From positions 62,001 to 126,000 of the forward strand of contig NZ_JABVXC010000010.1 of assembly GCF_013349955.1 (NCBI RefSeq): a stretch of DNA of 64,000 nt, written 5' to 3'. The DNA is from Onishia taeanensis (lineage in GTDB: Bacteria; Pseudomonadota; Gammaproteobacteria; Pseudomonadales; Halomonadaceae). The notes under the pieces are model-generated. The model worked only from the letters and a program-made list of their open reading frames with translations. It searched no databases and had not been told where the DNA came from. Below, one piece after another: positions 56,821 through 64,000 of this stretch; position 1 is the first letter of the stretch, and the number at the start of each line of letters is the position of its first letter. Both the position numbers and the translations under genes were made by a program.

Positions 56821-57174
56821 GAATAGTCCTCTACCACTGGGGCGTTCGAAAAAGCGTTGAATGGTCAAAGGGGATCAATTCTAAGAACCCCGATGCACGC
56901 TGGCAAGCGCGATGCCATGACTATGGGGGCGCTGTTGCCTGTTACAAGGGGGATTGCGGCAAAAACCTTGGACTCAGGGCATTGAAAACAACACCCCTGA
57001 CACCTTGCGGATATGGCGCCCAAGACGCGACGCCCCGGGCACGACACCTTTGGCGCGCAACCAGACACATGAAAATCAGATATACGAAAAAGACTCGTGA
57101 CCGCTGGTCGCGAACCTGGATATAGGAAGACCCTGCATATGCAGAGATTAAGGCACTTCAGAAGGGATGGGTAA
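56821..57174. other. Spacer between tRNA cluster and tig
   Basis: These 354 bp hold no convincing gene. They contain the tRNA-operon terminator (57087-57112), a 12-bp palindrome CTGCATATGCAG (57133-57144) just after the last tRNA, and presumably the tig promoter, which I could not fix. Confidence 0.6.
57087..57112 (-). terminator. Terminator of the tRNA operon
   Basis: On the minus strand CGCGACC-AGC-GGTCACG forms a 7-bp stem with one mismatch, followed by AGTCTTTTTCG. It lies about 65 bp after the last tRNA-His. Confidence 0.55.
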
Positions 57175-57250
57175 TGGGGTGGATGATGGGGATCGAACCC
57201 ACGACAGCCGGAACCACAATCCGGGGCTCTACCACTGAGCTACATCCACC
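57175..57250 (-). tRNA. tRNA-His(GTG), second copy in operon
   Basis: The 76-nt cloverleaf begins GGTGGATGTAGCTC and ends with an encoded CCA. The anticodon loop TTGTGGT gives anticodon GTG. The 8-bp acceptor stem has the extra G-1:C73 pair typical of tRNA-His. The T arm reads GGGTTCGATCC. It is identical to the other copy at 57282-57357. Confidence 0.96.
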
Positions 57251-57281
57251 ATTACCAAAAACACACTGCAACTGATCGATA

Positions 57282-57357
57282 TGGGGTGGATGATGGGGAT
57301 CGAACCCACGACAGCCGGAACCACAATCCGGGGCTCTACCACTGAGCTACATCCACC
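57282..57357 (-). tRNA. tRNA-His(GTG), first copy in operon
   Basis: Identical over all 76 nt to the copy at 57175-57250, 31 bp away, including the G-1:C73 pair and encoded CCA. It lies downstream of tRNA-Arg in the same operon. Confidence 0.96.
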
Positions 57358-57411
57358 ATATCGACTTGCTTTACAGACACTCGCCTTGCTGCCGACCACC
57401 CGACTTTCCAG

Positions 57412-57488
57412 TGGCGCGCCCAGCAGGACTCGAACCTGCAACCTACGGCTTAGAAGGCCGTTGCTCTATCCGATTGAGCTATGAGCGC
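57412..57488 (-). tRNA. tRNA-Arg(TCT)
   Basis: The 77-nt gene begins GCGCTCATAGCTC. Anticodon loop CTTCTAA gives TCT, which reads AGA and AGG. The acceptor arms GCGCTCA and TGGGCGC pair with one G-T wobble, and CCA is encoded. Confidence 0.95.
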
Positions 57489-57559
57489 ATTCTAAAGCCT
57501 CTAGACTCTTGCCTGCAACCCTTGCCAAGACCTTTATATAAAAAAATCAAAAGGTTACG

Positions 57560-57636
57560 TGGTCGGGATGGAGGGATTCGAACCCCCGACATCCTGCTCC
57601 CAAAGCAGGCGCGCTACCAGGCTGCGCTACATCCCG
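57560..57636 (-). tRNA. tRNA-Pro(TGG)
   Basis: The 77-nt gene begins CGGGATGTAGCGCAG. Anticodon loop TTTGGGA gives TGG. The acceptor stem CGGGAT/ATCCCG is followed by ACCA. It is the first gene of the Pro-Arg-His-His operon. Confidence 0.96.
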
Positions 57637-57691
57637 TCGGCATCGAGCTGCACAACATTGACGCGAAAACTGCCGCCTCAATGCGGAGCGT

Positions 57692-57719
57692 ATTTTACGC
57701 ATCCTTGCCCGTTGGTCAA
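57692..57719 (-). promoter_or_regulatory. Promoter of the tRNA operon
   Basis: On the minus strand TTGACC (57719-57714) and TAAAAT (57697-57692) are 16 bp apart. The GC-rich discriminator ACGCTCCGC follows, typical of stringently controlled stable-RNA promoters. It lies 56 bp upstream of tRNA-Pro. Confidence 0.8.
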
Positions 57720-57856
57720 GCCCTTAGCGCACACTCTCGCACGAGCATGCTTTGACTCGAGGCCAGCTCATGCGAAAATCTACGCTCTCAATCTTTCGTC
57801 GCCCGCTGCGGGCCTCCCCCTCCGGCCCGCCGACTTAACTTATTTAGGAAACGCCG

Positions 57857-58723
57857 ATGACCGCCCAACTGATCGATGGCAAGGCCATTGCCGCTCATGT
57901 TCGTCAACAGGTTGCCCGCCAGGTAGCGGCCCGTCACGAATCCGGCGCACGCAGTCCAGGCTTGGCCGTGGTCCTGGTCGGTGAAGACGCGGCATCCGAA
58001 GTCTATGTCCGCAACAAGCATCGCGCATGCGAAGAAGCCGGCATTATCTCTTTCCGCCACCAGCTGCCCGCAGACACCCGCCAAGCCGATCTGGAGGCAC
58101 TGGTCGACGAGCTGAATGACGATGAGCGCGTTGACGGCATCCTGGTACAGCTGCCGCTGCCCGAGCACCTGGACCCGCGCCCTATTCTCGAGCGCATTCA
58201 TCCCGACAAGGATGTCGACGGCTTTCACCCCTACAACCTCGGTCGCCTAGCTCAGCGCCTTCCGCTGTTGCGCCCCTGCACACCCAAGGGAGTCATGACG
58301 CTGCTGCAGGAATCTGGCCTCAACGTTCGCGGACTGGACGCCACCATTGTTGGTGCCTCGAACATCGTCGGCCGACCGATGTCCCTGGAGCTGATGCTGG
58401 CCGGCTGCACGACGACCGTCTGTCACCGTTTTACCCGGGACCTGGAGGCTCAGGTGCGCCGCGCCGACCTCTTGGTGGTAGCCGTCGGCAAGCCGGGACT
58501 GGTCAAGGGCGAGTGGGTGAAGGAAGGCGCCATCGTCATCGACGTGGGCATTAACCGCAATGATGATGGCAAGCTGATCGGTGATGTGGAGTTTGCCCCG
58601 GCCGCCGAACGCGCCAGCTACATTACGCCAGTCCCTGGTGGTGTCGGCCCGATGACAGTCGCCTCACTGCTCGAGAACACCCTGTACGCCGCTGAACTCC
58701 ACGATCCCATCACGGCCGAATGA
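57857..58723 (+). CDS. folD: Methylenetetrahydrofolate dehydrogenase / cyclohydrolase
   Basis: This 288-aa bifunctional enzyme interconverts methylene-, methenyl- and formyl-tetrahydrofolate. It has the catalytic pair Y50 and K54 in [23 protein letters not shown], the DVDGFHP motif, the NADP site [10 protein letters not shown], and [16 protein letters not shown]. It supplies one-carbon units for purines and initiator tRNA. It is divergent from the tRNA operon. Confidence 0.97.
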   Translation: MTAQLIDGKAIAAHVRQQVARQVAARHESGARSPGLAVVLVGEDAASEVYVRNKHRACEEAGIISFRHQLPADTRQADLEALVDELNDDERVDGILVQLPLPEHLDPRPILERIHPDKDVDGFHPYNLGRLAQRLPLLRPCTPKGVMTLLQESGLNVRGLDATIVGASNIVGRPMSLELMLAGCTTTVCHRFTRDLEAQVRRADLLVVAVGKPGLVKGEWVKEGAIVIDVGINRNDDGKLIGDVEFAPAAERASYITPVPGGVGPMTVASLLENTLYAAELHDPITAE

Positions 58724-58842
58724 CAGGCAGCGGCCCTGAGTAGGCGCCAGCCGACTCATTGCGTTAGAATCTCCTTTTTTCGCCCTAGGTGGATCGTCAC
58801 CGGGGGAATGGCTAATCAACTTGCTAGACGAGGTCAGGTGAC

Positions 58843-59310
58843 ATGAGCGACCAGAAGATGAACGTCGAAAGCTTCAATCTCGACCACACCAAGGTCAAAG
58901 CGCCCTACGTCCGCCTGGCCGGCGTAACCGTCGGCCTGCATGGCGACGAGATCTACAAGTACGACATGCGCATCTGCCAGCCGAACCAGAACCACATGGA
59001 CATGCCGGGGCTGCACTCTCTGGAACATCTAATGGCAGAAATGTCGCGCAACCACACCGACAAGGTCGTCGACATCAGCCCGATGGGCTGTCAGACCGGT
59101 TTCTACTGGGCGATGATCAACCACGACGACTACGACGGCATTCTCACGCTGATCGAAAAGACTCTCGAAGACGTGCTCGAGGCCAAGGAAGTGCCGGCCT
59201 GCAACGAAATGCAGTGTGGCTGGGCCGCCAGCCACAGCCTCGAAGGCGCCAAAGAGATCGCCCGCGGCTTCCTCGCCAAGCGCGATGAATGGCAGCTTAT
59301 TTTTGAATGA
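58843..59310 (+). CDS. luxS: S-ribosylhomocysteine lyase (AI-2 synthase)
   Basis: This 155-aa metalloenzyme cleaves S-ribosylhomocysteine to homocysteine and the AI-2 precursor DPD. Metal ligands are H58 and H62 in HSLEHLMAE and C125 in NEMQCGWA; the catalytic Cys is C83 in MGCQTGFY. It is followed 25 bp later by mtnN, which makes its substrate, so the two form the activated methyl cycle as an operon. Whether AI-2 acts as a signal here is unknown; no lsr or luxP gene is in the window. Confidence 0.97.
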   Translation: MSDQKMNVESFNLDHTKVKAPYVRLAGVTVGLHGDEIYKYDMRICQPNQNHMDMPGLHSLEHLMAEMSRNHTDKVVDISPMGCQTGFYWAMINHDDYDGILTLIEKTLEDVLEAKEVPACNEMQCGWAASHSLEGAKEIARGFLAKRDEWQLIFE

Positions 59311-59335
59311 TCCGCTGACCAAGGGCGACACACGC

Positions 59336-60085
59336 ATGAACAAGATTGGCATCATCGGCGCCATGGCCGAAGAGGTAGCCCTGCTGACCTCTCATATGGA
59401 AGATCGGCGCACTCGTGAGCATGTCGGCTGCACCTTCCACACCGGACGTTTGCAAGGCGTTGAGGTGGTGATCCTGCAGTCAGGCATCGGCAAGGTGAAT
59501 GCGGCGGTAGGCACCACCCTGCTGCTCGACGTTTACAAGCCCGACGCAGTCATCAATACCGGCTCCGCCGGTGGCTTTGGCGAAGACCTCGCCGTAGGCG
59601 ATGTGGTGATTTCCTCCGAGGTACGCCATCACGATGTGGATGCCGTGATCTTCGGCTATGAACATGGTCAAGTCCCGCAGATGCCGGCCGCCTATCTTCC
59701 CGATAGCCGGCTGGTCGCGATCGCCAGGGAGTGTGTCGAATCCCTGGGCGAACTGAGGGTCGTCGAAGGGCTGATCGCGACCGGCGACATCTTCATGTCC
59801 TGCCCGGACGCGGTATCACGTACCCGAGGTCGCTTTCCGACCATGCTCGCCGCCGAGATGGAGGCAGCGGCCATCGCCCAGACCTGCCATCTCTATGGAT
59901 GCCCCTTCGTGGTCATTCGTGCCCTGTCAGACATTGCAGGCCAGGAGTCCAATATCTCCTTCAAGGCGTTCATCGACCAGGCCGCCGAGCACTCGGCAAA
60001 GATGGTCGAAGCCATGGTCGCCCGCCTGGGCCCGCTTGACAGCATCACGCAGAAAACCCAAGAAAGCGCCCTGACGGATGCCTGA
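59336..60085 (+). CDS. mtnN: 5'-methylthioadenosine / S-adenosylhomocysteine nucleosidase
   Basis: This 249-aa nucleosidase releases adenine from MTA and SAH. It has the general acid region MAEEVALL (E12), GSAGGF, AAEMEAAAIAQ and the catalytic Asp in ALSDIAGQES. The start at 59336 (MNKIGIIGAMAEE) matches the family; the longer upstream frame lies inside luxS. It is the second gene of the luxS-mtnN operon. A 14-nt tandem repeat lies 29 bp after its stop, before a good terminator. Confidence 0.96.
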   Translation: MNKIGIIGAMAEEVALLTSHMEDRRTREHVGCTFHTGRLQGVEVVILQSGIGKVNAAVGTTLLLDVYKPDAVINTGSAGGFGEDLAVGDVVISSEVRHHDVDAVIFGYEHGQVPQMPAAYLPDSRLVAIARECVESLGELRVVEGLIATGDIFMSCPDAVSRTRGRFPTMLAAEMEAAAIAQTCHLYGCPFVVIRALSDIAGQESNISFKAFIDQAAEHSAKMVEAMVARLGPLDSITQKTQESALTDA

Positions 60086-60114
60086 AGCCGTCTTTCACGG
60101 CCCCGCCCGAGACA

Positions 60115-60156
60115 GTCTTTGCGGAATAGTCTTTGCGGAATAATCTTTTCGGAATA
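60115..60156. repeat. 14-nt tandem repeat (3 units) after mtnN
   Basis: AGTCTTTGCGGAAT occurs at 60115-60128 and 60129-60142, with a third copy differing at two bases at 60143-60156. The units lie between the mtnN stop and its terminator. Confidence 0.85.
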
Positions 60157-60176
60157 GTGCATCGCTTCACGAAGAA

Positions 60177-60200
60177 GGCGCCAAGCAGGCGTCTTTTTTG
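60177..60200 (+). terminator. Terminator of the luxS-mtnN operon
   Basis: AGGCGCC (60177-60183) pairs with GGCGTCT (60189-60195, one G-T wobble) around a 5-nt loop and is followed by a run of T. Confidence 0.78.
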
Positions 60201-60269
60201 CTCATCTCTGTACAATATCGATACAAGGGTTTTACATTAGGCTCATTTCATCACTTGCGGAGCCCCGCC

Positions 60270-61229
60270 ATGCACGCCGCCTCCCGGCTATCGCGCCGCC
60301 TGGCCACCACACTCCTGTTGCTACTGCATTCATTGCTGATGGCTGGCTGCACGGCCTATCCGCTGGGCCTCGACGAGACACCCGCCGCCATCGATACCCG
60401 TCGCCTCGAGGCCGCGACCTACACGCCAAAGAGCTGGCCAGAGCCCTTACAGGCGGATGTTCACCTGCCGGTCACTGCGAATGGCACCAGCCTCAGGCCC
60501 GCCGCCCTGGTCGTTCATGGCGGGGGCTGGCAGCGTCGCGAACGGGCCGACATGGACGCCATTGCCGAGCGCCTCGCTCAGCGTGGCTACGTGGCCATCA
60601 ACATCGACTACCGATTTGCACCAACCTACCGCTTCCCAGCGCAGCTTCATGACCTGCAACAGGCGATGCACTGGATCAATGACCAGGCCGAGCGCTGGCG
60701 TATCGATACCGACCGCATCATTGGCGTCGGCTACTCCTCCGGTGCGCACCTCATCAGCCTGCTAGCCGTAATGAATAGCGACAACCCACTCGACAGTCCC
60801 TTTGGTGGCCCCGACACAAGGCTTGCTGGCGTGTTGGCCGGCGGCACGCCGACCGACCTTCTGCGGTTCGACGACGGCCGACTGCTCACCGACTTCATCG
60901 GTGGCACTCAGGCCGAGTATCCGGATCGCTATCGCCAAGCATCACCGCTACACCAGCTTGGCGATAGCGCCCCACCCTTCTTCCTCTTTCATGGCAATCT
61001 CGACGGCCTAGTGCCGATTGAGCAAGCCGAGGTCTTCCATGCGGCCCTGAACGACCGCGGCATTGCCAATACGTTGTATCGACTAACGTTACGCGGCCAC
61101 TACACCACCTTCCTCACGGCCGGCCCAGCCATCGAGACAGGGCTTGATTTCCTCGACCGCCAACTGGCGCCGCCCCCGATCACAGCACAGTCTGCATCGG
61201 GTATCATGGCTATTCCCCCTAACCGCTGA
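60270..61229 (+). CDS. Lipoprotein alpha/beta hydrolase (esterase)
   Basis: This 319-aa protein has a lipoprotein signal peptide with lipobox LMAGC (C27), so it is membrane-anchored on the periplasmic side. The hydrolase core shows the oxyanion motif VVHGGGW, nucleophile GYSSGAHL, a candidate acidic residue in HGNLDGLVP and His in RGHYTT, as in the carboxylesterase/BD-FAE group. The start at 60270 opens the signal peptide. The substrate is unknown. It lies 12 bp before the asparaginase gene. Confidence 0.85.
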   Translation: MHAASRLSRRLATTLLLLLHSLLMAGCTAYPLGLDETPAAIDTRRLEAATYTPKSWPEPLQADVHLPVTANGTSLRPAALVVHGGGWQRRERADMDAIAERLAQRGYVAINIDYRFAPTYRFPAQLHDLQQAMHWINDQAERWRIDTDRIIGVGYSSGAHLISLLAVMNSDNPLDSPFGGPDTRLAGVLAGGTPTDLLRFDDGRLLTDFIGGTQAEYPDRYRQASPLHQLGDSAPPFFLFHGNLDGLVPIEQAEVFHAALNDRGIANTLYRLTLRGHYTTFLTAGPAIETGLDFLDRQLAPPPITAQSASGIMAIPPNR

Positions 61230-61240
61230 CAGGAGCCCCC

Positions 61241-62284
61241 ATGCACGAGCCCCGTTCCCCCCTCTTGATCCTCTATACGGGCGGCACTCTCGGCATGGTC
61301 GAGACCCCTCAAGGCCTCGCTCCAGGCGGCAACTTCGAGCCTCGTCTTCGCGATGCGCTGAGCACACTGCACCCAGCCCGGCGCGCCAGCCTGCCGGACT
61401 TCGACTTTATCGCCATGCCATCGCCCATCGACTCGAGCAGCGCAACGCCTGCCGACTGGCAGGCGCTCGCTGCCTTGATCGATGATCACCAGCAAGCCTA
61501 TTCCGGCATCGTCATCCTGCACGGTACCGATACGCTTAGCTGGACCGCCAGCAGCCTGGCCTTCCAATTGCAGGGCATCGACAAGCCAGTGGTGGTGACC
61601 GGTGCGATGCACCCACTGGAAGCCGAGGCTAGCGATGCGCTCGCCAACGTTGAGGGCGCCCTGCGCTTTGCCGCTCAGCCGGCGCTCCAGGAAGTCGCGC
61701 TCTACTTCGCCGGACGCCTGCTGCGCGGCGTGCGCGCCCGCAAGTGGCAAACGCAAGCAGAAGACGCCTTCATCAGCCCCAACTATCCGTTGCTCGGCGA
61801 ACTGGTCGACGGTGCCCCGGTACTCTATCCCGGCCGCGGACTTGCCGACCACCAGCGCGGCGCCCAGCGTTTCGAGCTAGCGGACTATCACACCCTAGGC
61901 CCCTCGCCAGTGGTAAGAGTCACCTTATGGCCAGGCATCACCGCACGACAACTCGGCACGATGCTGCTCGATGACGCCGTCAGCGGTGCCCTGCTGGAAG
62001 TCTGGGGGGGAGGCAATATTGCCGCAGACCCAGCGTTCATCGAAGTGCTCGCCCAGGCCCGGGGTGAAGGCAAGCTGGTCGCCGCCATCAGCCAGTGCCC
62101 GCAGGGCCGAATCGAGATCGGCTCCTATGCGGCCGGCCAAGGCCTCAAGGATTCAGAGGTACTCTCAGGCGATGACATGACACCCGAGGCCGCCATGACC
62201 AAGCTGATTCACCTATTGGCCCAGCCGCTCAGCGATACGGATCGACGTCGGCACTTCCTGACCAACCTTGTCGGCGAACGCTGA
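61241..62284 (+). CDS. ansA: Type I L-asparaginase
   Basis: This 347-aa enzyme hydrolyses asparagine to aspartate and ammonia. It has both threonine active-site blocks, ILYTGGTLGM (T13) near the N-terminus and VILHGTDTLSWTAS, plus VVTGAMHPLEAEASDA. There is no signal peptide, so it is the cytoplasmic low-affinity type I form. It starts 12 bp after the lipoprotein hydrolase gene and may share its transcript. Confidence 0.92.
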   Translation: MHEPRSPLLILYTGGTLGMVETPQGLAPGGNFEPRLRDALSTLHPARRASLPDFDFIAMPSPIDSSSATPADWQALAALIDDHQQAYSGIVILHGTDTLSWTASSLAFQLQGIDKPVVVTGAMHPLEAEASDALANVEGALRFAAQPALQEVALYFAGRLLRGVRARKWQTQAEDAFISPNYPLLGELVDGAPVLYPGRGLADHQRGAQRFELADYHTLGPSPVVRVTLWPGITARQLGTMLLDDAVSGALLEVWGGGNIAADPAFIEVLAQARGEGKLVAAISQCPQGRIEIGSYAAGQGLKDSEVLSGDDMTPEAAMTKLIHLLAQPLSDTDRRRHFLTNLVGER

Positions 62285-62509
62285 GCCAAGGGGCGCCCCC
62301 TTGAATGGGCTCGCCCACCTCAGGCATAAACAGGTGGCACCGGAGAGAAAGTCTGGCAGGCTGAGAGATAGACGTCACACAGGCAAAAGCATAGACACTC
62401 GGTATCACGCCGAATGGCAGGATCTTCGAGTTTAGCAGTCCTTAGGACCCACGATCCTGAAGGCATGGGATCACCGACACAGTCTTGACCCGTCACAAGG
62501 AGCATCAAC

Positions 62510-62746
62510 ATGGAACATGGCGCACACCCCTTCAGTGAACTATTCGAGCAGCTCGGCCTGCCCGCCGATGACGCCTCCATCCAGGCCTTTATCGAGCGTC
62601 ATGCGCCACTTCCCGACGACGTCGAGCTGGCCGAAGCCCCCTTCTGGAATCGCTCGCAGGCGGAGCTGGTTCGTAGCGCCCTTGAAGAAGACGCCGACTG
62701 GGCAGAGGTGGTCGATCAGTTGAATGCGGCGCTGCGCGGGAATTGA
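62510..62746 (+). CDS. DUF2789 family protein
   Basis: This 78-aa acidic protein matches the remembered DUF2789 pattern: HPFSELFEQLGLPADDASIQAFI, then LAEAPFWNRSQAELV and ADWAEVVDQLNAALR. It is helical and has no signal peptide or cysteine. The function of the family is not known. The AAGGAG ribosome site before the ATG at 62510 is strong. It is convergent with the SRPBCC gene. Confidence 0.85.
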   Translation: MEHGAHPFSELFEQLGLPADDASIQAFIERHAPLPDDVELAEAPFWNRSQAELVRSALEEDADWAEVVDQLNAALRGN

Positions 62747-62777
62747 GAAAAGCTCGTCGGTCTTGACGAATCACTAT

Positions 62778-62804
62778 CTCAACTTCCTCAACTCCCTCAA
62801 CTTC
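62778..62804. repeat. 9-nt tandem repeat (3 units) at the SRPBCC gene 3' end
   Basis: CTCAACTTC, CTCAACTCC and CTCAACTTC lie head to tail and end at the stop codon of the minus-strand SRPBCC gene. Confidence 0.7.
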
Positions 62805-63214
62805 TACAGCCGCGCCTCCACGCGTTCGAGGATCTGTCGGCTGACCCTACCCACCAGCGGGCGGGCCGCCTTGTTGACGGCCCGCTCCACTAGGCGGTTC
62901 TTGATCACGTAATCGAGGGTGAGGGAGACATGCGTACCCTCAGGCACTGGCGTCAATCGATAACAGCCCTGATTCTTCACCCCGTCGATGGATTCCCAGG
63001 CCAAACGCTCCGGCGAACGGGATTCCGTAATCGCCACGTCGAAGGTCCAGTCGACGCCCACCGCCCGGACATGCCAGCGGTAGCGATCATCGCCGAGGGG
63101 CTCGATGGACTCGATCAGATCGGAATACTCGGCGAAGTCCTCGACTCTTTTGAGTAGCTCGAAGACCCGCTCCGGCGTCGCCGGCAATGTCGCGCTGTGT
63201 TCGATGGTGGCCAT
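62804..63214 (-). CDS. SRPBCC-fold (START/polyketide cyclase-like) protein
   Basis: This 136-aa protein has the start MATIEHSATLPATPERVFELL followed by a long loop and beta strands (YRWHVRAVGVDWTFDVAIT), and ends in an amphipathic helix (VSRQILERVEARL). This is the helix-grip fold that binds hydrophobic ligands. The function is not known. The start at 63214 matches related proteins; an upstream start at 63295 adds unlikely residues. It lies about 160 bp downstream of the OlsB-like gene on the same strand. Confidence 0.82.
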   Translation of the reverse strand: MATIEHSATLPATPERVFELLKRVEDFAEYSDLIESIEPLGDDRYRWHVRAVGVDWTFDVAITESRSPERLAWESIDGVKNQGCYRLTPVPEGTHVSLTLDYVIKNRLVERAVNKAARPLVGRVSRQILERVEARL

Positions 63215-63372
63215 AGTCGAGTTCCGGTTGCTGGTGCGCAGATATGCCGAGGGTAACCAGCTCGTCTCATCAAGACCAGCACCCTTACGCCACACGACAG
63301 CCGTCAGCGCTTCTCTTCAGGCCTGCAACGTCCCATCAGATTCCGCTTGTAAACCGTTCCACTTGGCAGGCC

Positions 63373-64000
63373 TCACTCCCCCATATAGCGCGCCCGCTTC
63401 TTCGCCTTCACTTTTGCGACCTCGACCCGCACCAGACCGTCCACGCAGTAACCAAAGTCGGCATCGACGCTGAAGTCCAGGAACTGCGCACCGCCAGACG
63501 TGCACAGCTCGGTGTAATGCTTGTAGAGCGCCGGCACCGTCACGCCATGCATGCCGAGCTGTTGCTTGAGCACCTTGAAGTCCGCAGCAGCATCCTGGTG
63601 GCAAAACAGCGCCCTGGCCTCCTCCACCGTGGACGACGAGACCCGAAACGGCGCGCGAGCGCGAACACCTGACTCCTTGGCGCCATAATAGTGCTGGTAG
63701 TAATACACCAGCAGCTCCAGAGCGGCTCGTGGAATCGCATTGGAGAGCGATACCGGGCCGACCATCCAGGCGACCGACGGATTGGCCTTCAAGTAGGCGC
63801 CGATGCCAAACCAAAGCAGGTCCAGGCTACGCCGCCCCCAGTAGCGAGGTTGCACGAAACTGCGCCCCAGCTCTATTCCTTCGCCGACGCTTGCCAGCCA
63901 CTGCTCCGACAAATCGAATAATGACGCCGAATATAGCCCTTCGGCGCCATGGGTATTCAATACCTCACCGACCCTCGCCAGACGGTAGGCGCCGGCTATC
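63373..64000 (-). CDS. OlsB-like GNAT N-acyltransferase (5' end beyond the window)
   Basis: The open frame runs from the window edge to a TGA at 63373, giving at least 209 residues. IAGAYRLARVGEVLNTHGAEGLY is joined by the strand and helix pattern of the Acetyltransf_5 group. ELGRSFVQPRYWGRRSLDLLW recalls OlsB, the ornithine N-acyltransferase that starts ornithine-lipid synthesis. Hemolysin-type or N-acyl-amino-acid synthases share this fold, so the substrate is not certain. The C-terminus is Lys/Arg-rich (KVKAKKRARYMGE). An O-acyltransferase partner (olsA) would be expected just outside or elsewhere. Confidence 0.75.
   Translation of the reverse strand, partial: IAGAYRLARVGEVLNTHGAEGLYSASLFDLSEQWLASVGEGIELGRSFVQPRYWGRRSLDLLWFGIGAYLKANPSVAWMVGPVSLSNAIPRAALELLVYYYQHYYGAKESGVRARAPFRVSSSTVEEARALFCHQDAAADFKVLKQQLGMHGVTVPALYKHYTELCTSGGAQFLDFSVDADFGYCVDGLVRVEVAKVKAKKRARYMGE

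Noticed and set aside
57175-57636. Integration site of a mobile element at the tRNA genes
   Set aside because: No integrase, no att-like partial tRNA copy beyond the full duplicate tRNA-His, and both sides carry conserved core genes.
58724-58842. SAH riboswitch before luxS
   Set aside because: The leader is short and does not show the conserved SAH-riboswitch core; plain promoter and leader sequence is enough.

Overview
The window reads as a single GC-rich chromosome segment of a gammaproteobacterium. Halomonas or a close relative in the Halomonadaceae is most likely. The reasons are a fused tyrA-aroA gene in a gyrA-serC-pheA-[tyrA-aroA]-cmk-rpsA run, an MvaT-type H-NS protein, a yehZYXW-type glycine betaine transporter, acidic protein tails, and a tig-clpP-clpX-lon-hupB-ppiD block next to a Pro-Arg-His-His tRNA cluster. 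This assignment comes from gene content and protein character, not from a database search.

Layout. 1-2469: the N-terminus of an SMC/Rad50-like DUF3584 ATPase (cut by the window edge) behind an atypical Ser/Thr-kinase-like protein, the least understood pair here. 2652-6616: a three-gene branched-chain 2-oxo acid dehydrogenase operon (E1alpha, E1beta, E2) with a palindromic operator upstream and no E3 gene. 6939-10944: an osmoprotectant ABC transporter in the gene order of E. coli yehZYXW. 11064-20480: housekeeping genes (DUF1853, cysS, glnS, ppiB, lpxH, rdgC, an acyltransferase, a CDF metal transporter). 20538-25934: cyclic-di-GMP control, made of the LapG/LapD adhesin-release pair, a small unknown protein, and a cysteine-poor molybdopterin-fold-like secreted protein coupled to a diguanylate cyclase. 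26197-32883: type IV pilus genes (pilA divergent from pilBCD), continuing into coaE, yacG and a Tus-like terminus-binding protein.

33519-45521: mvaT, bioA with a likely BirA operator, then the convergent rpsA-cmk-aroA/tyrA-pheA-serC-gyrA series, mostly aromatic amino acid and serine synthesis. 45642-48139: a CobW-family GTPase divergent from a histone-deacetylase-like hydrolase. 48264-56820: protein folding and turnover (ppiD, hupB, lon, clpX, clpP, tig), with a clear sigma-32-type promoter before lon. 57175-57636: four tRNA genes, including a tandem pair of identical tRNA-His. 57857-62746: folD, luxS-mtnN (S-adenosylhomocysteine recycling and AI-2), a lipoprotein esterase, asparaginase and DUF2789. 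62804-64000: an SRPBCC protein and an OlsB-like acyltransferase running off the window.

No prophage, insertion sequence, CRISPR array or known defence island is visible. The items most worth following up are the kinase/DUF3584 pair, the molybdopterin-fold-like/diguanylate cyclase pair, tus placed behind a pilus operon, several regulatory sites, and recurrent 9-14-nt tandem duplications in the spacers, three of them at or just after stop codons.
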